From NCBI RefSeq assembly GCF_016859285.1, contig NC_053403.1:19363948-19427947 (forward strand): DNA of 64,000 nucleotides, written 5' to 3'. The position numbers were made by a program, and so were the translations under genes. Below the pieces are notes generated by a model. The model did no database searches. It was not told the DNA's origin and saw nothing but the letters and a program-made list of their open reading frames with translations. Source of the stretch: Xiphias gladius (taxonomy: Eukaryota; Chordata; Actinopteri; Istiophoriformes; Xiphiidae). Positions 31,851 through 56,123 of the stretch are shown piece by piece. Numbering within the stretch: the first letter of the stretch is position 1; every line of letters starts with the position of its first letter.

Positions 31851-33165
31851 GGAGAATCCTACTCTCTTTCTGCAATAGGCTTTCAAAATGCACCATTGGA
31901 GATTGTATATATTTTATTGTAATACTCACTGAAGTTGTGAGTTATCACAATTATCTTCCTCAATTTAAAGGCACAGTCTGAATATTTTTCAAGCCTAAAA
32001 TTTTGATTATGGAGTTAATAAATTGCTACATATAACGACGAAATTACAAATAAATAAAGTGGACTGATAGGAATATTAGACTTAAGTAATAACAAAAGAT
32101 TGAATTTAAATTCAGTTCGGAGCCATAGCCTAATTTCATTTCTATACTTCCGATTACAGTAATTTTGTCCCCCAATTTACACATGAATAACTTTTGGTCG
32201 GTAATTACTCCTGCCATAATAGCTTTGATCCTTGTACTATTATGACTTATGATGTTTATCAGGTAGTGGAAAAATTAGGAGAAATTCACAGAAGTCTTTT
32301 CAGTCTTTCTTGATAAGTGACAATTATTAAACTCCAGACAAACAAGTTGGTGTACCTGGCCCATTAACATAGGATTATCTTCTTCTTTGCTAGGACAATG
32401 ATGAAGATAATAATGGTTCAGTTCAGATGTACTTTTTAGCCTATTCAAAGTTGATTATTTGTTTTATGTTAACCATGACACCAACTATTTGGCCTTAACT
32501 TTATTTTGCTGCTATTTTGCTGCTTCGTCTAACTTGGCCTAAAAGCTCCCAAGGGGCTGACCAAATAAACTCAAAACGACCTAGAAATCAAAACGTGTGA
32601 AGAATATGGCGAGTAGGTGATTATATTGGGAAAATATCCATGTGAATTAAAGTCATTTCTATAAATATGTATCTAGGCTTTCCTTAAAGGACCTTATCCT
32701 TACATGACTTACATCATTTTGGCATTGCTTGTTGTAATGGAGACTAAAAGTTGGCGACAACATATTAACTGCTGAAGATTTGATCCATATGTATACTCTT
32801 TGTTTTATACATCATCATAAACAGCGCATCCTACAAAGATTAATTTAGCTATAATTAAATGAATGTCCACTGCACCCCCACTCAAGCAGGTTAATATGAT
32901 TGTAGGGATCCTCTCCGTGCACTGCAGGCGTTTTAGCGCCGGGGATTGGCACGACTTCTTCCGGAGGCCTGAGCTGCTGCAACTGCCCTGAATTGAAATA
33001 AGGAAATGAGTGATAAGTGCTAGTGTGGCGGAGGGATACACAGGCAATCCCCATTCTGGCCACGGCCAATATACACACTCCAAACCCGCTAGTGGAACTC
33101 CATCTAAGGAACGACCGCACTCCTAGTCTGCCTCCACAGACCAACGAGCACACAACCCATTCGAC

Positions 33166-44136
<10,971 letters not shown>

Positions 44137-44274
44137 AGCTTGCCCACCCCATCCTGTCCCCTCTTAGAAGAAAAAAAAGAAAAAAAAGAAAAAAAATCAA
44201 AATGTTTTACTTACCTCTTGGAAAAATGTTCATTTATTCATACTGTTTCTGTATAGAAAATAATTGAATGTTGA

Positions 44275-44280
44275 AATAAA
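44275..44280 (+). terminator. CALM1: proximal CALM1 poly(A) signal AATAAA
   Basis: Canonical hexamer about 140 bp after the stop codon. Confidence 0.5.
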
Positions 44281-45163
44281 AATATCCTTCTGTCCACACA
44301 GGAAAAATATAAAAATATACAAAAAATATCTGCATGAAAATGATGGTTAGTGATCCTGTCCCCTCACCCCGGAGATCAGTTTAGCATCAGTACTAATCAA
44401 GTAAAAATAATAACAACAAACCCTGTAACTACTACCTTCAGACTAAAGCAAAAGCATTTGGCAAACTCCTTCCAGTTCGATTTGCTAGTGGTAAATGTCT
44501 GGGCTGGCCATTTCTTCTTTCTCTCTCTGTTTTCTGTTCTTCATGCATGCAGCTTGAGACCGGAGCACTAACCCCCCTGCCCCCCATCCCCCCTCCGGGC
44601 TACCAGAGCGTGCTGATTCCACTATAAGCTGTCCTCTTGTTGGTTTGGTACAGTTTTTTGTATTTGGAGAGGAACCCTGTACTGTTAAGATGTGAGAATA
44701 TACCAGGTTCTAACACAAGCGTTTAAAGTGGAATGGGACTTAATTGTATGCTAGATAAAAAGAGAAAAAACAATGTACAAAAAATACATTTTCAAATGTT
44801 TGGCATGTTCTTTCGTTTTTGTTATGTTATTTGGACGGCCATCTTACTAGGTGTGCGTCCTGCCTTTTTAAAAGAAGGGGGGGCCTAAAGAGTCTTACGG
44901 TGAGATTTTCTTTTTTTTTCTTTTTTTTTTCCACTGAGATGGAGTGTCTGTCCTCTTTTCTTGCAAGAGAGAATCACTGGCCTTCACTTTATCTTTTTCT
45001 TCTTCTGTTTCTTGACTCAGACAAGAGCATAGTGATTGGCGTACTGTGTTTGCAGCGCATAATGTTAGGAGTGTCAGTGCACCAGTCTTCGCAACTGTTC
45101 ATCTGAGTTCAGTTTACATTCATTCCAAGTTGTACATGCTAGTCTTTATTTTTTTTTTTTTCA

Positions 45164-45169
45164 AATAAA
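45164..45169 (+). terminator. CALM1: distal CALM1 poly(A) signal AATAAA
   Basis: Canonical hexamer after a T-rich run, about 1.03 kb past the stop codon. Confidence 0.6.
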
Positions 45170-47969
45170 AGACCATGAACTTTATCATGTCTTATGTCAT
45201 TTTTCTCATGCTTGATTTTGAAAATAATATATATAAGACAGCATAACAAGTCTGTATGTTGTTGGCTGACCAGACAATTGTCTCAATAATAAATGATTAT
45301 AAGCATCGTTCTCTCCATGTGTAGTGTCATTGGATGATGTTGAGCAGAGGCAGGATTCACAATGTGTAATACTGTGCCCCATTACATGGCTGTGAGGTTG
45401 TGGAGAGAGAGTGAGCTGCCCACAGGGGAGAAAGAGGCAGCAGAGTGTTTGCTCTTGCGCTCAGCCGTGGATATACATACACATCTAGCACCCTTTATTC
45501 TCTCTCAAGACACAGCCTGTTGCTAGGCAACAGCACTATGCTGTAAATGGGATGTTGGAGGTTTTTGAAAAGGCAAGTGGGAGCTTGAATAAATCCTCCT
45601 GCGTCTGTCGATGACTCCATTTTGGCTTGTCCTAGTAAGGCAAACCAGGCCACAACACTACTGCTGTGTGCACTTTTTAAACAGCATACACACTGGGCGT
45701 ACAGGACAGGCAGACAGGAAGGTCTCTGCCATACCTCCAGCAGCATACTACCTAAATGTTTAAAAAGTCAAGTAAGATTGGAATTGTTTTACTATATTTG
45801 GAGTGTCATTTGACCATTTTTGGAAAAGAGCAAAGATAGACTGAGACAGCTGTCCACTCACCTACACATACACTAGGCAAGATAAAGTTTGATGTGAGCA
45901 CTATCCTTAATGATACCCTTATACATAGGCATACAAACACCTTATTCTTTTTATATAGATATGGGGCATGTTGCTGCTTTCAGGGGGAAACACAGAACAT
46001 TCTTTGCATTCTTCAAACACTATCTTTGTAGATCTGTTTTAAATTAGATGCCATTTAGCTATTATGGAATGAGCTTTCCCCACATTAATCAGATAAACTG
46101 AGACCGAGTGAAGGAAAGGGTGGGTAACCAGAAGCAGGATGAGAATCTCTGCCCAAATACTGCCAGTCAATGTTAAGTATGTTTATCATCCCCTCATTAC
46201 AGCCATGGTGTTTTATTCTGAAGAAAACCAGGCAAATTAATCCACTGAGCCTTCCTTATCTTCCTCTCCCTGCAGTACCAGACGGCCATCAGGAACAGCC
46301 CTGAAGTTGATTGACAGCTTGGTCTGAAGCACTGCTGTTCTCGGTTACCTCAGTTGGTCAGGTGCTCAAACCTTAAAATTTACATTTAAAGGAAAATAGC
46401 AGAGCTCTGTGTTCAATGTTAAATAAATAAGAATGTTAAATAAGAATGTGCATAAACAAGTTGAATTATATAAACAAAGCAATTAAATGTGAAATATTTT
46501 ACTAAATTAGGAAAAAACTCAGCCTATGGTTATTAAATGTTATTTAATCATTCACATTTTCACAGTAAAAGTTTTAAAGGAGTTCATTTTGATTACCATT
46601 ATCATACTATTTCAAAATATCCTTTTGCAAAATTCTGGTTTTATTTCATAATGGCATTTTCCCAGTGGCATGTTTGTCTCTTGCCACATTTTACTGTATG
46701 TCATGTCTCACCCCCTAAGTTTTTTGCCAGTCACAAATGCCTCCAACCTCTCTTAGCAGGCTTGCTAACTGGCAGCTGGATCTGTGCTGCCAGCTAGCTA
46801 GCCAGCACCTGGCTAGAGAAACCAGTGAGAAAGATGTTTACTTTTCACTTAGATTTGTATCTGTCTATCTTTAGAATCACAACACGTTCCAACTTGCTAG
46901 CTGCTCTTCAGTTTGATACCAAGTAGGCCTAATATTCCAAGCTCACAACCTATCCTAGCTAGTCCGCTGGCTAGGTAGGTAGCATATGTAGCCTTGTTAA
47001 AAGAATTAAAAGCAGAGGTTAGCTATTGAGTCACACTCTGGTTATTTACATTAGCAGCAAGTTAGTTTATTTTAGAATCACTTTCGTACCGTTGCTCCTC
47101 ACGCTAACAGGAGTTAATTAAATCTGGCAGCAGTTATTGAGCCTTACTAATCAAAGCTGTGGCAAGTGATTGGCTGAAAAGTGAGGGGGAGGGCACTGTA
47201 GACAGTACTGTTATAAAAACTGAAATAAATAGTGTAATATATTAGAACTGTCACTGGAATACCATTACCCTTTAGAAAAAGGGCATTAAAAAAAAAAATT
47301 ATGATTATATAAAAAATACTTGAAAACAAGAATGAGGACATAAAATTTCATAGTGAAATGAGCTTTAATAATTCATCCAATTATTTTATTTATTGAATGT
47401 ATATATTTAACTTTACTTAATATGATTTTAATTTCATATTATTTTGTTTATTTTTGTCTTGAACTTTGGAACCATTAACCACAATGAATGACGGGGGAAA
47501 AAAGGCCAATTTGCTCTCTAAGAATACTGTCTGAATGACTGAAATTCACAGACTTTCTCCACCACATCAGATATTTCTTAAACCTAAAACCCCACAATTA
47601 CAGCAATAAACTTTGTACACACTCTGAGAAGCATACAGTATATGTATGTATATATGTGAAGATGAACTTACATAGAGCAGATGGGACACCAAACAGAGGA
47701 CAACCCCACTGGGATAAGGGTGTGTTTTCAGCGTTGGGGCTGCAGGTTCTCTGGAAAAGCCCCCCCCCCAGTGGAGGAAGGGACACCTGAGCACCCTGGG
47801 GGTTAGATTAAGAACATCAATATTTCACATGTAAATAAAGCAGGACACTGCAGAGGCAGTAATGCGAGAAGGATTGACCGGGCAGAGGCATCGCGTATCA
47901 GCGCCCCTGGAAAAAACAGGTGTGTGTCTATGAGAGGGCGTGTATCCTGTATGTACGTGTGTGAGTGGG

Positions 47970-47998
47970 TGGTTGGTTGGTTGGTTGGTTGGTTGGTT
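47970..47998 (+). repeat. (GGTT)n tandem repeat
   Basis: About seven GGTT tetramers in a row. Confidence 0.9.
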
Positions 47999-48144
47999 GC
48001 AGATAGGGCATTTGTTTGGTGACATGGAGCTCTGTTTGTTAGTGTAGTGTCCAGCTGTAGTAGCAAGTTAAGGAACTGGATCAGGTGAGCCTAGCCAGGC
48101 ACAACGTCAGTTTGGGAAAGCTACTGGCATTTTCTACCATGTGG

Positions 48145-48147
<3 letters not shown>

Positions 48148-48180
<33 letters not shown>
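48148..48180 (+). repeat. (CA)n microsatellite
   Basis: Uninterrupted CA run of about 33 bases. Confidence 0.95.
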
Positions 48181-48183
<3 letters not shown>

Positions 48184-51069
48184 GCTGTTTTGTGCTAAAC
48201 AAGCACTTTTTTCTTGCTGGTGGCAGTAAAGGCGGCAACAATATGAAGGAATAGACTAATTCTTGCTAAAGCTAAAGGTACAGAGTCACAAGCACAGTGA
48301 TAAAGAATGGCAGAGATTACCTTTTATAATGGCTTGATCTTTCCACTTTCGCACTCACGCTGTGCATGCACACACTTGAACACACACATCATCTACTTCA
48401 AAATGTCTCCGTATTTTGTGCATGTACTGTATGGACCTCACCTGCTGCAACACAAGAACTCTCCTCCCACTTCATTAGTGTATTTTATCTTTCTCCTTTA
48501 AAACAGTCCTCTCTTATATTTTATGAAAATGCATTACATTTTATAAAAAAACAGAGACACCTAGCTTGTATGTATTTAGCCATAATGTTTTTGCAGCCTC
48601 ACTGCTTGGAGGGTCGTTTCACCATATTGCACTAATACACACACCCACACTTCCCTACCATAGCCATCCCAACAAACCCAGCTAAGCTCCCCTCTAAATC
48701 AGTCCCAGTTCAATTACTGGAGCGGCGTGGGTTTCTCACTTACTCTTACTTTCAACCCTCTAATAGCTCAATCTCGCTTTTTTATCCTCCTCACTCTGTC
48801 ATTCCCTCTCTCTTGATTTCTCACTGTATCTCCCTCTCTTGTCTTCTCCCTCTCTCTTTCCCCGTCATTTACCTTGCTGTATCATCTCTGTCTGCTCCAT
48901 TTGTCTCACAGTGCATTTTCATTTTTATGGACTCCAATCACTCTTCTAGTTTCTCCTCCAGCCCCCTTTTAGGTGCGTCAGTGTCAAAATCCCCATCTTC
49001 GGGCTTTTCCTGATCGGTGCCAGGCCTCCATCTATTTACCTAGAAGAATAGGCTCATCCATCTTTGTTGTGAAATATTACGGCAGTGTCACGACAACCAA
49101 GGCTCACTGAACCTCATGCAATATTCAGAGGCATTGATATAAGATTCTTGCTAATGAAAAAAAGAGCAGGCAATACAAACAGCCCTTTAATAACGGTCTG
49201 GCAGAGCAGCCTGCTCCTTTTTGAGCTTCAGGAGTGCCGTCGACTTGTTATGGTCAAAGGCTGAGAGACCTCAAGGCTGGGCCCCTGGGTTGAAGGCACA
49301 GCACCCATGAGCCTGTTTGATACATGGGGTCCACTTGCACCATGGGGCTTATCTACATAACAGCCACAATTATGAGCATTGTAGGAACAACCTGTAGCAT
49401 GGAAGTCCACCTGTTTGCAAACGCTTCCTCTGCAATATATATATATTGTACGGGCAGGGACAAGAGCCAAATTGATGGTGAGAGAGTCAGTAAAGCTTTT
49501 ATTTCCCCCACTTGTGCTCTGGATAGTCTTGCAGAGGCAATGCAGAGGCAATACGATGCAAATGCAACATAATGCAGTGGTGCTGGGGGAGGCATTACAG
49601 ATGAGAAGGGCAAGGACTTCAAGAGAAGGCTGTTACTCTAAGTCCCTGTGGGCTCGAAGGATGATGCTTGTAACGCACCCTTGAACTTGATGGACATATT
49701 AGTATGCGATGGAAATGTGCAACAGTAGCTGCAAATGAAAGTGAGAATGCCCTACCCCACTAAACACACACACGTACACATTTATTAATTTATACTGCAC
49801 ACACTCTCATAACCATCTACACACATGTGCCCAACTGTTTAAATATGAATTACCAATATACACACCATCTGAACAAAACACAATCGGCTCCAATGTACTT
49901 TGACACAAAAGAAGTCATTGCTGCAAGTAGACTGGGGTTTAGTTAATGCAGACATGGCAATCTACACTGACGCAGTTCAGAGTAATACAATTTTCAGAAG
50001 TAATCTTGTTTCAAGTCCTGTTACACTGCATACAGACAGAATCACAACACCATTCCCTCCTCCCTCAGCGAACCATTCTGGAGAATGTTCCCTTAAATGT
50101 TATCGTCCTCCTTTTCTGATTTAATAATTCAATAATTCTAAACTTAAAATGGTCTGTGCTCTCTCAGGGCTGCCAGGAACAATTCAATTAGCCAGACAAC
50201 TTGTTGTGACAGCCTGGTGTATGCTTAGATCCCTTATTTGTTTGTCATGTTTGTATAACCCCTCGGCCCCAACCGCCTCTCTGTCTTCCTCTCCCTCTCT
50301 TTTTCTGTCAGTTCTTCCTGCATTGACAGTACATTTGAGTGCAAAGAAAGCTGAGGCAACTAGCCGACTCAGACTTTTTCTGTCCTGCTGAGCCACGGGC
50401 CACATTTTGTGCAGTGGGGGTAAAAAAAAACAAAAAAACAACCCTGCTGTCAAGGGGCAGTTGTAAGAGACAAGAGAAAATGTGATGGGAACGGAGAGGC
50501 TTTGCATTTGTATAATATTATATGTGAAAGGTGCTGACAGGCGACAGTGTGGGAAGGGCAGCGCATTAGTTCCCAGGATGGGTCGGTCAGCCAAACGTCA
50601 GCACTGGCTAATCCGGAGCTGTGTTGATTGACAGAGGGCCAACTGTCAGCTAATGAAAAAGCCTTTTTTTCAACACCACACTGAGGCTTTTCTGCACAAT
50701 AGCTTTGCCCTGTATGAACACGTTAACCTCAGGCCTGAAGCAGAAAAGGGAGGTGACTATTTGCAGGTTAAGATATGGCCAAGATCTCAAATTATCCTGT
50801 ACAGTAATCAATACTCAAGTCTCAATCCACAGATAAAGTTCTAAATAATCTTCCAAACATATTACTCTATATATTAGATAGTTTATGGATCTAATCACAT
50901 GGAAGAAACAAGCTTGGAAGGCCTAAAGATAATCATTTGTATTCACGTGCATTGTCAGTCAGCACTGGCAGTTAGCTGTACAGTGTAATAGAATGTAAAA
51001 CAACAGTGCTATAAATGCAATCTTTATGAAGCCTTTCAGTGTTTAGTTTTTGTTAAATATGAATCCACA

Positions 51070-51140
51070 ACAGTTTACAGCCATGCTAGCAGATCTATGA
51101 GGCTGTGTTGTGTTCAATGCTAAGGTCAGCATGCTAACAC
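51070..51140 (+). repeat. fragment of the GCTAAC-type interspersed repeat
   Basis: GATCTATGAGGCTGTG followed by AATGCTAAGGTCAGCATGCT resembles the 5' part of the copies at 12.8, 60.1 and 62.1 kb. Only about 70 bases remain. Confidence 0.55.
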
Positions 51141-51564
51141 AAAATCAAGTGAGAACCTTCCACATTGGCAGCCATTTTTAGTACAAAGTTCAGTCTTCCA
51201 CTGTACCTCAAAAGGGAAACACAACAGGGAAAAGGAATTTTATATTAAAAAAGCATTAATGTTGGAAGATATTCTCTTGGTTTGATCAGCTCAGACTGCT
51301 GAAGTCTCACGTAAGCTTAAGACAAATTTTTGAATACCATTTTGCAAAGATCGAGGAATGTGGATTTTGTCCCCCATCATTTAAAGTCATAGTGCATTAA
51401 AAAGGGATTTTTTTTTTAATGACCAGTATGGACAGCAGAAATTATTACAGCAAGAAAAATCTGTTTCAGTGTTCATATGGGCACCTGACTAGTATTTAAA
51501 GACAGACTTGAAAAACTGTGAACCTATCCTTCAATAGCAGGGCTGTTGTGTTGGATCATAATGA

Positions 51565-51586
51565 TTTATTAGGTCTGCCTAATAAA
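51565..51586. repeat. short inverted repeat TTTATTAGG...CCTAATAAA
   Basis: Nine-base arms 51565-51573 and 51578-51586. The CCTAATAAAGTGG word resembles the terminus of a Tc1/mariner-related fish transposon, so this may be a transposon edge. Confidence 0.5.
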
Positions 51587-53575
51587 GTGGTAACCCTGTG
51601 TAGTAGTACTTACGTAGAACATAAAAATTTAAAAAGAAAAAAGTAGGTATAGCATATGATAAACGAAGAATTATTGGTTTATTCAGTAAATCTAAACCAA
51701 GCCCCTGATCTACAGGACAACTGATCAAAATAGAAATATTTTGCAAAGCAATAAGTTGTCTTAACCATGTTTCTAAAAACTCAGATTCTATGATTGTACA
51801 ATAAAAGAATATGATTCTGAATAGGAACACCGTAAAGATGAAAATTTGTCTACGAATGCAGCATGCAGCAGGAACCATAGGGTTGCCTTGAACCTATGGT
51901 TGTCAAGGCAACTGATACCATGTTTCTCAAACACAGATCAATATGAAAATACACACTTTTTTGATTGCCTTATCAAACTCAATCTGACATCTTGATAAAC
52001 TATTCATCAATTTACGGCATGTGTGCTACAGAGCAAATGTATATAAAAGCAAAAATTTGTCTGTATATGCAACCCAGAGACAAGACTGGAAAGCAGCAGT
52101 GTCCTCTCCGTCATGTCCACCCACACAGAGGCCTAGTCACCAGGTGGGCAGCTGGCAGTCCACTCTCATTGGCCAGCTGGGGCCGCTGGTCCACTGGAAA
52201 CAGCGAAGGCAGGGTTTTGCCAGCCAAAAGATGATTTCCATCTCCTCATCTCCCTGCACAAACGTACCCCTGCCACAGTGATGAGCATGGGCTTATTCAG
52301 AACAGAGAATTACCTTGATATTAATAGTTATGCCATCATCATCCTCATTTGATGAAGATTCACAGAGGATTTAAAGAGATGGTTGAGAATTTTGTGAAAT
52401 GTATGTGGGTCACTGTGACCTGGAAGGCCTGTCAGACCTTGGGTCATTCTTGCTTTGTTCAAGCAAATGGAAACAGAGGCGCTTAATGTAAATGGAAGTC
52501 ATTGGGGTTAAAAAGAATCACACATGGCACCATTAAAACAATTTCCTATTAAACAATTCCCTTTGGTTGGACAGAAAGTGATTAATTAAACTATTTAACA
52601 CCTGCAACTCTCCTCTGAAAACTTAAAAAGCATTAGCCTTCTTGTCTATATGGTTATATACAGTAAGTACATATTTTCTATAAAGCTCTACACTGTACAT
52701 TTCTCGATTTATAGTCAAATACATAGTAATTTCAAAGTAGAGCTTGCTGTTTCATTGATAAGATGTCTTATTAATTCTCTGCATTTTCTGAAAAATTGAG
52801 ATACCATTTTTAAAATTTTCATTTTTAAAATGCAGAATGTTCAGCTGTTTGCAGCCTACTGAAATCCTTGGGCAAGGCACTTCTGTCTGTTCCACCATCT
52901 AGACAATCCAGGTCTTCCACTCTCATACCTTATTCTTTTTTATTTATTACTGAATAGTTTAATAAATACCTTGTTTTCATTTAATGGTCAGTTAAGATAA
53001 GTATTTCATCACTCCCAGTCAGAGAGAAATAATATATTCAATCTACTGACATAAACATGATCATAAAGGGGTGGTGATCAATTTTCAGGTCAGTTTTCCA
53101 CCATGGATAACACCATACTTGGGGGTTTAGCAACTGGCCAGAGTTATCATTAAACCCTCACTGATGTGCAATACAGTGCCTTGTACTGAGCAAAGTCAGT
53201 CATTTTTTCATCCCCTTCCTCTCTCTCTCTGCTTTCTCTCTAATTACTGCCTGGCAAACTAATGAGGAGAATTCTTGTGTTAAATACAAACAGCAGCCTG
53301 GCCCTTAATTAGCAGCCTCTCTGGTTTGTGTTTTGAAAACACTGTGGCAGAGAGTGAAGCATCTAATAAAGGCTCAGTCCTATCTGACATTGAGACACAT
53401 GACGCGGCACATCAAAATGGTGGGGGGATATTGTCACACGTGTTTGGATGTGTATGAGTGCATTTGTGTATATACATTATTTGTGTTTGTGTATAAGAGA
53501 TCTCCTTTTGCTCAGTTGTTTGAGCAAGAGGAGAAAGATAACATAGCACAATACAAGTTTGATAGAAATGTGTAG

Positions 53576-53650
53576 TAATAATAATAATGATACTACTACT
53601 ACTATGACTAAAAAAAACATAATAATAACAACAATAATAATAATAATATA
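53576..53650 (+). repeat. (AAT)n-rich microsatellite
   Basis: Imperfect AAT/ACT/AAC trinucleotide array from 53576 to about 53650. Confidence 0.9.
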
Positions 53651-54479
53651 AGAAGTGGGCGTTGAGCAGGATCATGGGGGCAGTAGGTGGTTTGCAGTCA
53701 CAGATCCAGACTCTGTAGCACCAGGGGCAGAAATACCTGCAGAAAGCGAGAGGAGAGAGACGAGAAAACCAGCACTATGGGAGAGAGAAGAAGACAAGTT
53801 AGTAACGAGCATTAATGGGATATGAATGCGTATGGATGGAGAGGGAGAGGAGGAGAGAGTAGCTCAGTGCATCATGGGAAGTCCCCCGGCATTCTAGGCC
53901 TATAGCACCATAACTAGGGGGTGGTTCAAGCCAAGCCTGAGCTGGGAAAAAGGAAAGTTTGAAGCCAACTCTTAAACATGCAGAGGTTGTCTGCCCCCCA
54001 GACCCACATACAAGACATACAGGAGGCAAAGTTTTTGCTGTTATCTGTCTTGAATATCGGATCTCAGAAGGATTATTCTAGTTTATTACAAACTGGGTTT
54101 TATTTTAATAGTTTTGGCTATCATTTTTGTTGGTTGTGGTAACTGTGCTAATTAAGTAAATGTTGAAATCTAGGAATCTGAAAACATTACAACAAAGTCT
54201 GACAGGGCAAGAAATGCGCAGTCAGATCATCAGACAGGTTGTAAACAATCTAACAGTTTTTAAACCACCGGAAAGGTTTTAAACCACTTTATTGAAATGT
54301 AAAACCTAAAGTGAGAGCAACAAGAATATGGGTTATAATCCTTCATTGCAAAGGAAAACTATGACATAACTACACTAAGTCAGTCTGTGAAAACTGTGAT
54401 GGAAGTTTACAAGAGACAGTTTACGTAATATTGGAATAATTTTACTGTTCACCTTCACTTCCAAGTAAGTTTGGTGGTT

Positions 54480-55080
54480 TGTTTAAAGCAGCATTGGTTG
54501 ATTTTTTTTTGGCCAAATTGGGGCCAGGTTGTAGACCAGGTTGTAAACACAATTCTGACATATATCACCTTATAAAGTTGATGTGGCTAACATGTTAGAA
54601 ACAGTTGCTTATTTACACGTCCAGCAGCAATGAAACAACAGTGGCTTTCATTTGGAGGGATGTTCCTGTCCACCTGATGAATGTAAGTTCAACATTTGTT
54701 CTCCTTTTATCTTATTTTTTGGTCTCCACCAACACCTGAGGGAAATGTCTGTCTCTAGCTGCTAAATGCTCCAGTATGTTCACCAGTCAGTCGCTTTGTC
54801 TGTGGTTTGGTGCTGGGCAGGTAATGTACAGTGGGGCTTGTTAGACCGTTTTTGGTGAAAATCAATGACTGCTATGAGTTTCTTGTCCCATCTGACCAAG
54901 AACTGGAAGCACCCTTGAAGCCTATAAGAAATTATTTGAGATTTTTAAATGGTTATTTTCCATACGTGGGGATGGAAAAGAAATGTTTTGCCATTTTCTT
55001 AACCAATGCCAACCAAACTTTTTCTTCAAACACACACAGACACACACACACACACACCACGCTATACAAAAGCATCAAAG
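54480..55080 (+). repeat. probable interspersed repeat with internal open frame
   Basis: I recognise stretches common to many percomorph loci: GGCTAACATGTTAG and CATTTGGAGGGATGTT at 54590-54670, GGTCTCCACCAAC at about 54721, and TTTCCATACGTGGGGATGGAAA at 54957-54977. The open frame 54831-55136 within it resembles no protein I know and is probably fortuitous. A CA run follows at about 55029-55058. Confidence 0.5.
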
Positions 55081-55139
55081 CAAACTTTATTAAAGTGCTT
55101 AAGGCAAACTGGATAGAAATGGAGCTTGAGCATTAAGAG

Positions 55140-56120
55140 TGCCCAATCCAAGTGATGCTAATGGTAGGTCAAAGGCTAAATACACAGTGGCATGACTTGT
55201 TGAGCTAAAAATATCGTTTTATTCTATGTTCCTCTGGGTTACAGAGAGTTGCACTGTAAATATACATCTCACATCCACCTCAAACCCTTCCCAGTTTAGT
55301 GCCTTTCATATCAGGCACTAAACATATCACCTGTGGTTACCAAGGACGCCTGCAGGGGACACTAAAGATGAAAACCTGAGACAACGGCAGTGGCCTGCTG
55401 AAACTCACCACCACAGGCCAAGGCGTCTTCAGTTTCCGTCAGAGCACCTGTACTCTTTGTCAAGGGCCAATCACAACAGCTTGGTGGCCCAGCTGGCAAA
55501 TGACAACCAAGGATCAATTGGTCAGGTGAGGGCAGGGGGTTGGCAGTCTGCTGAAGTCACAAAAGTAATATTTGAGGAAGCTGAATGGACAGCTAATGAG
55601 ACATTGGATCCTAAATGATAATAGAGTGTTTATGAGAGGTCACCGGAGATGGCTTATGAATAATAGAGGGGCTGTAGCGTGGTGAGGGGAGGTTAACTCA
55701 CCAAGCTGTGGTTAGAGCTCAGCCCAAGCTGGAGCAGCCACAGGCCAACATTTAGAGGCTTATGATTATTCTCAGGAGAGGGTGAGAGGGGACAACAAGT
55801 GAGAGGGGCAAAAAACGGCCATTGGGCACAGAGCCTGGGCAAGCAAGTGACATGAAGCAGGACCAGCCTCAGTGACACAGAACAGTGATAATGAGACCCA
55901 GTAGTATACTGAGGAGACAGTACTGAAAGCTTGTTTACTTATTCAGATAGCAATTTTTTCTTTACGCTAGGATCTAAGTATTTCATTTCGTCAAAGTTCT
56001 TGTACGGCTGAGTTTGCAACATATGCAAACTCTGGCTTTTTTGTTAAAGGAGAAAATAGTGCCTTGTAGAAGACCCTGATTATATTCCTAATAGAAGGAC
56101 AAAAGAAAAAAGGGGACTTT
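55140..56120. other. intergenic, no gene recognised
   Basis: Sequence of moderate GC content without repeats or exons that I can identify. The part 55270-55560 is complex and might be regulatory, but nothing specific supports this. Confidence 0.4.
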
Positions 56121-56123
56121 TAC

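Larger units (their letters stand above)
44137..45190 (+). other. CALM1: CALM1 3' untranslated region
   Basis: It follows the TGA at 44134-44136. It starts with an A/G-rich run (44166-44200) and continues to the distal AATAAA at 45164. The length of about 1 kb fits the long 3'UTRs of calmodulin mRNAs. There are two plausible cleavage sites, at about 44.3 kb and 45.19 kb. Confidence 0.65.
45191..51560. other. intergenic downstream of CALM1, no gene recognised
   Basis: No protein family could be recognised in any frame. Simple repeats are at 47970-47998 (GGTT units) and 48148-48180 (CA). Two stretches of balanced, complex sequence (about 49070-49320 and 50150-50400) look less repeat-like and could be conserved non-coding DNA, but this is unproven. 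A calmodulin-like or TTC7B exon was looked for and not found. Confidence 0.45.

Noticed and set aside
31564..31929. 121-residue minus-strand open frame as an NRDE2 exon
   Set aside because: The translation shows no NRDE2-like repeats and no good flanking splice sites. The segment looks more like a promoter with CCAAT boxes.
49228..49684. Overlapping open frames on both strands around 49.2-49.7 kb
   Set aside because: Frames of about 90-107 residues are open on both strands at once with low-complexity composition. No family is recognised and no splice sites frame them.
50184..50594. 136-residue minus-strand open frame
   Set aside because: It is the longest unexplained frame downstream of CALM1, but its translation is a mixture of polar low-complexity stretches with no recognisable domain. 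The length is within chance expectation for 64 kb.
54831..55136. 101-residue open frame as a novel gene
   Set aside because: It lies inside sequence I recognise as a common fish interspersed repeat and ends in a CA microsatellite. No domain or splice context supports coding.
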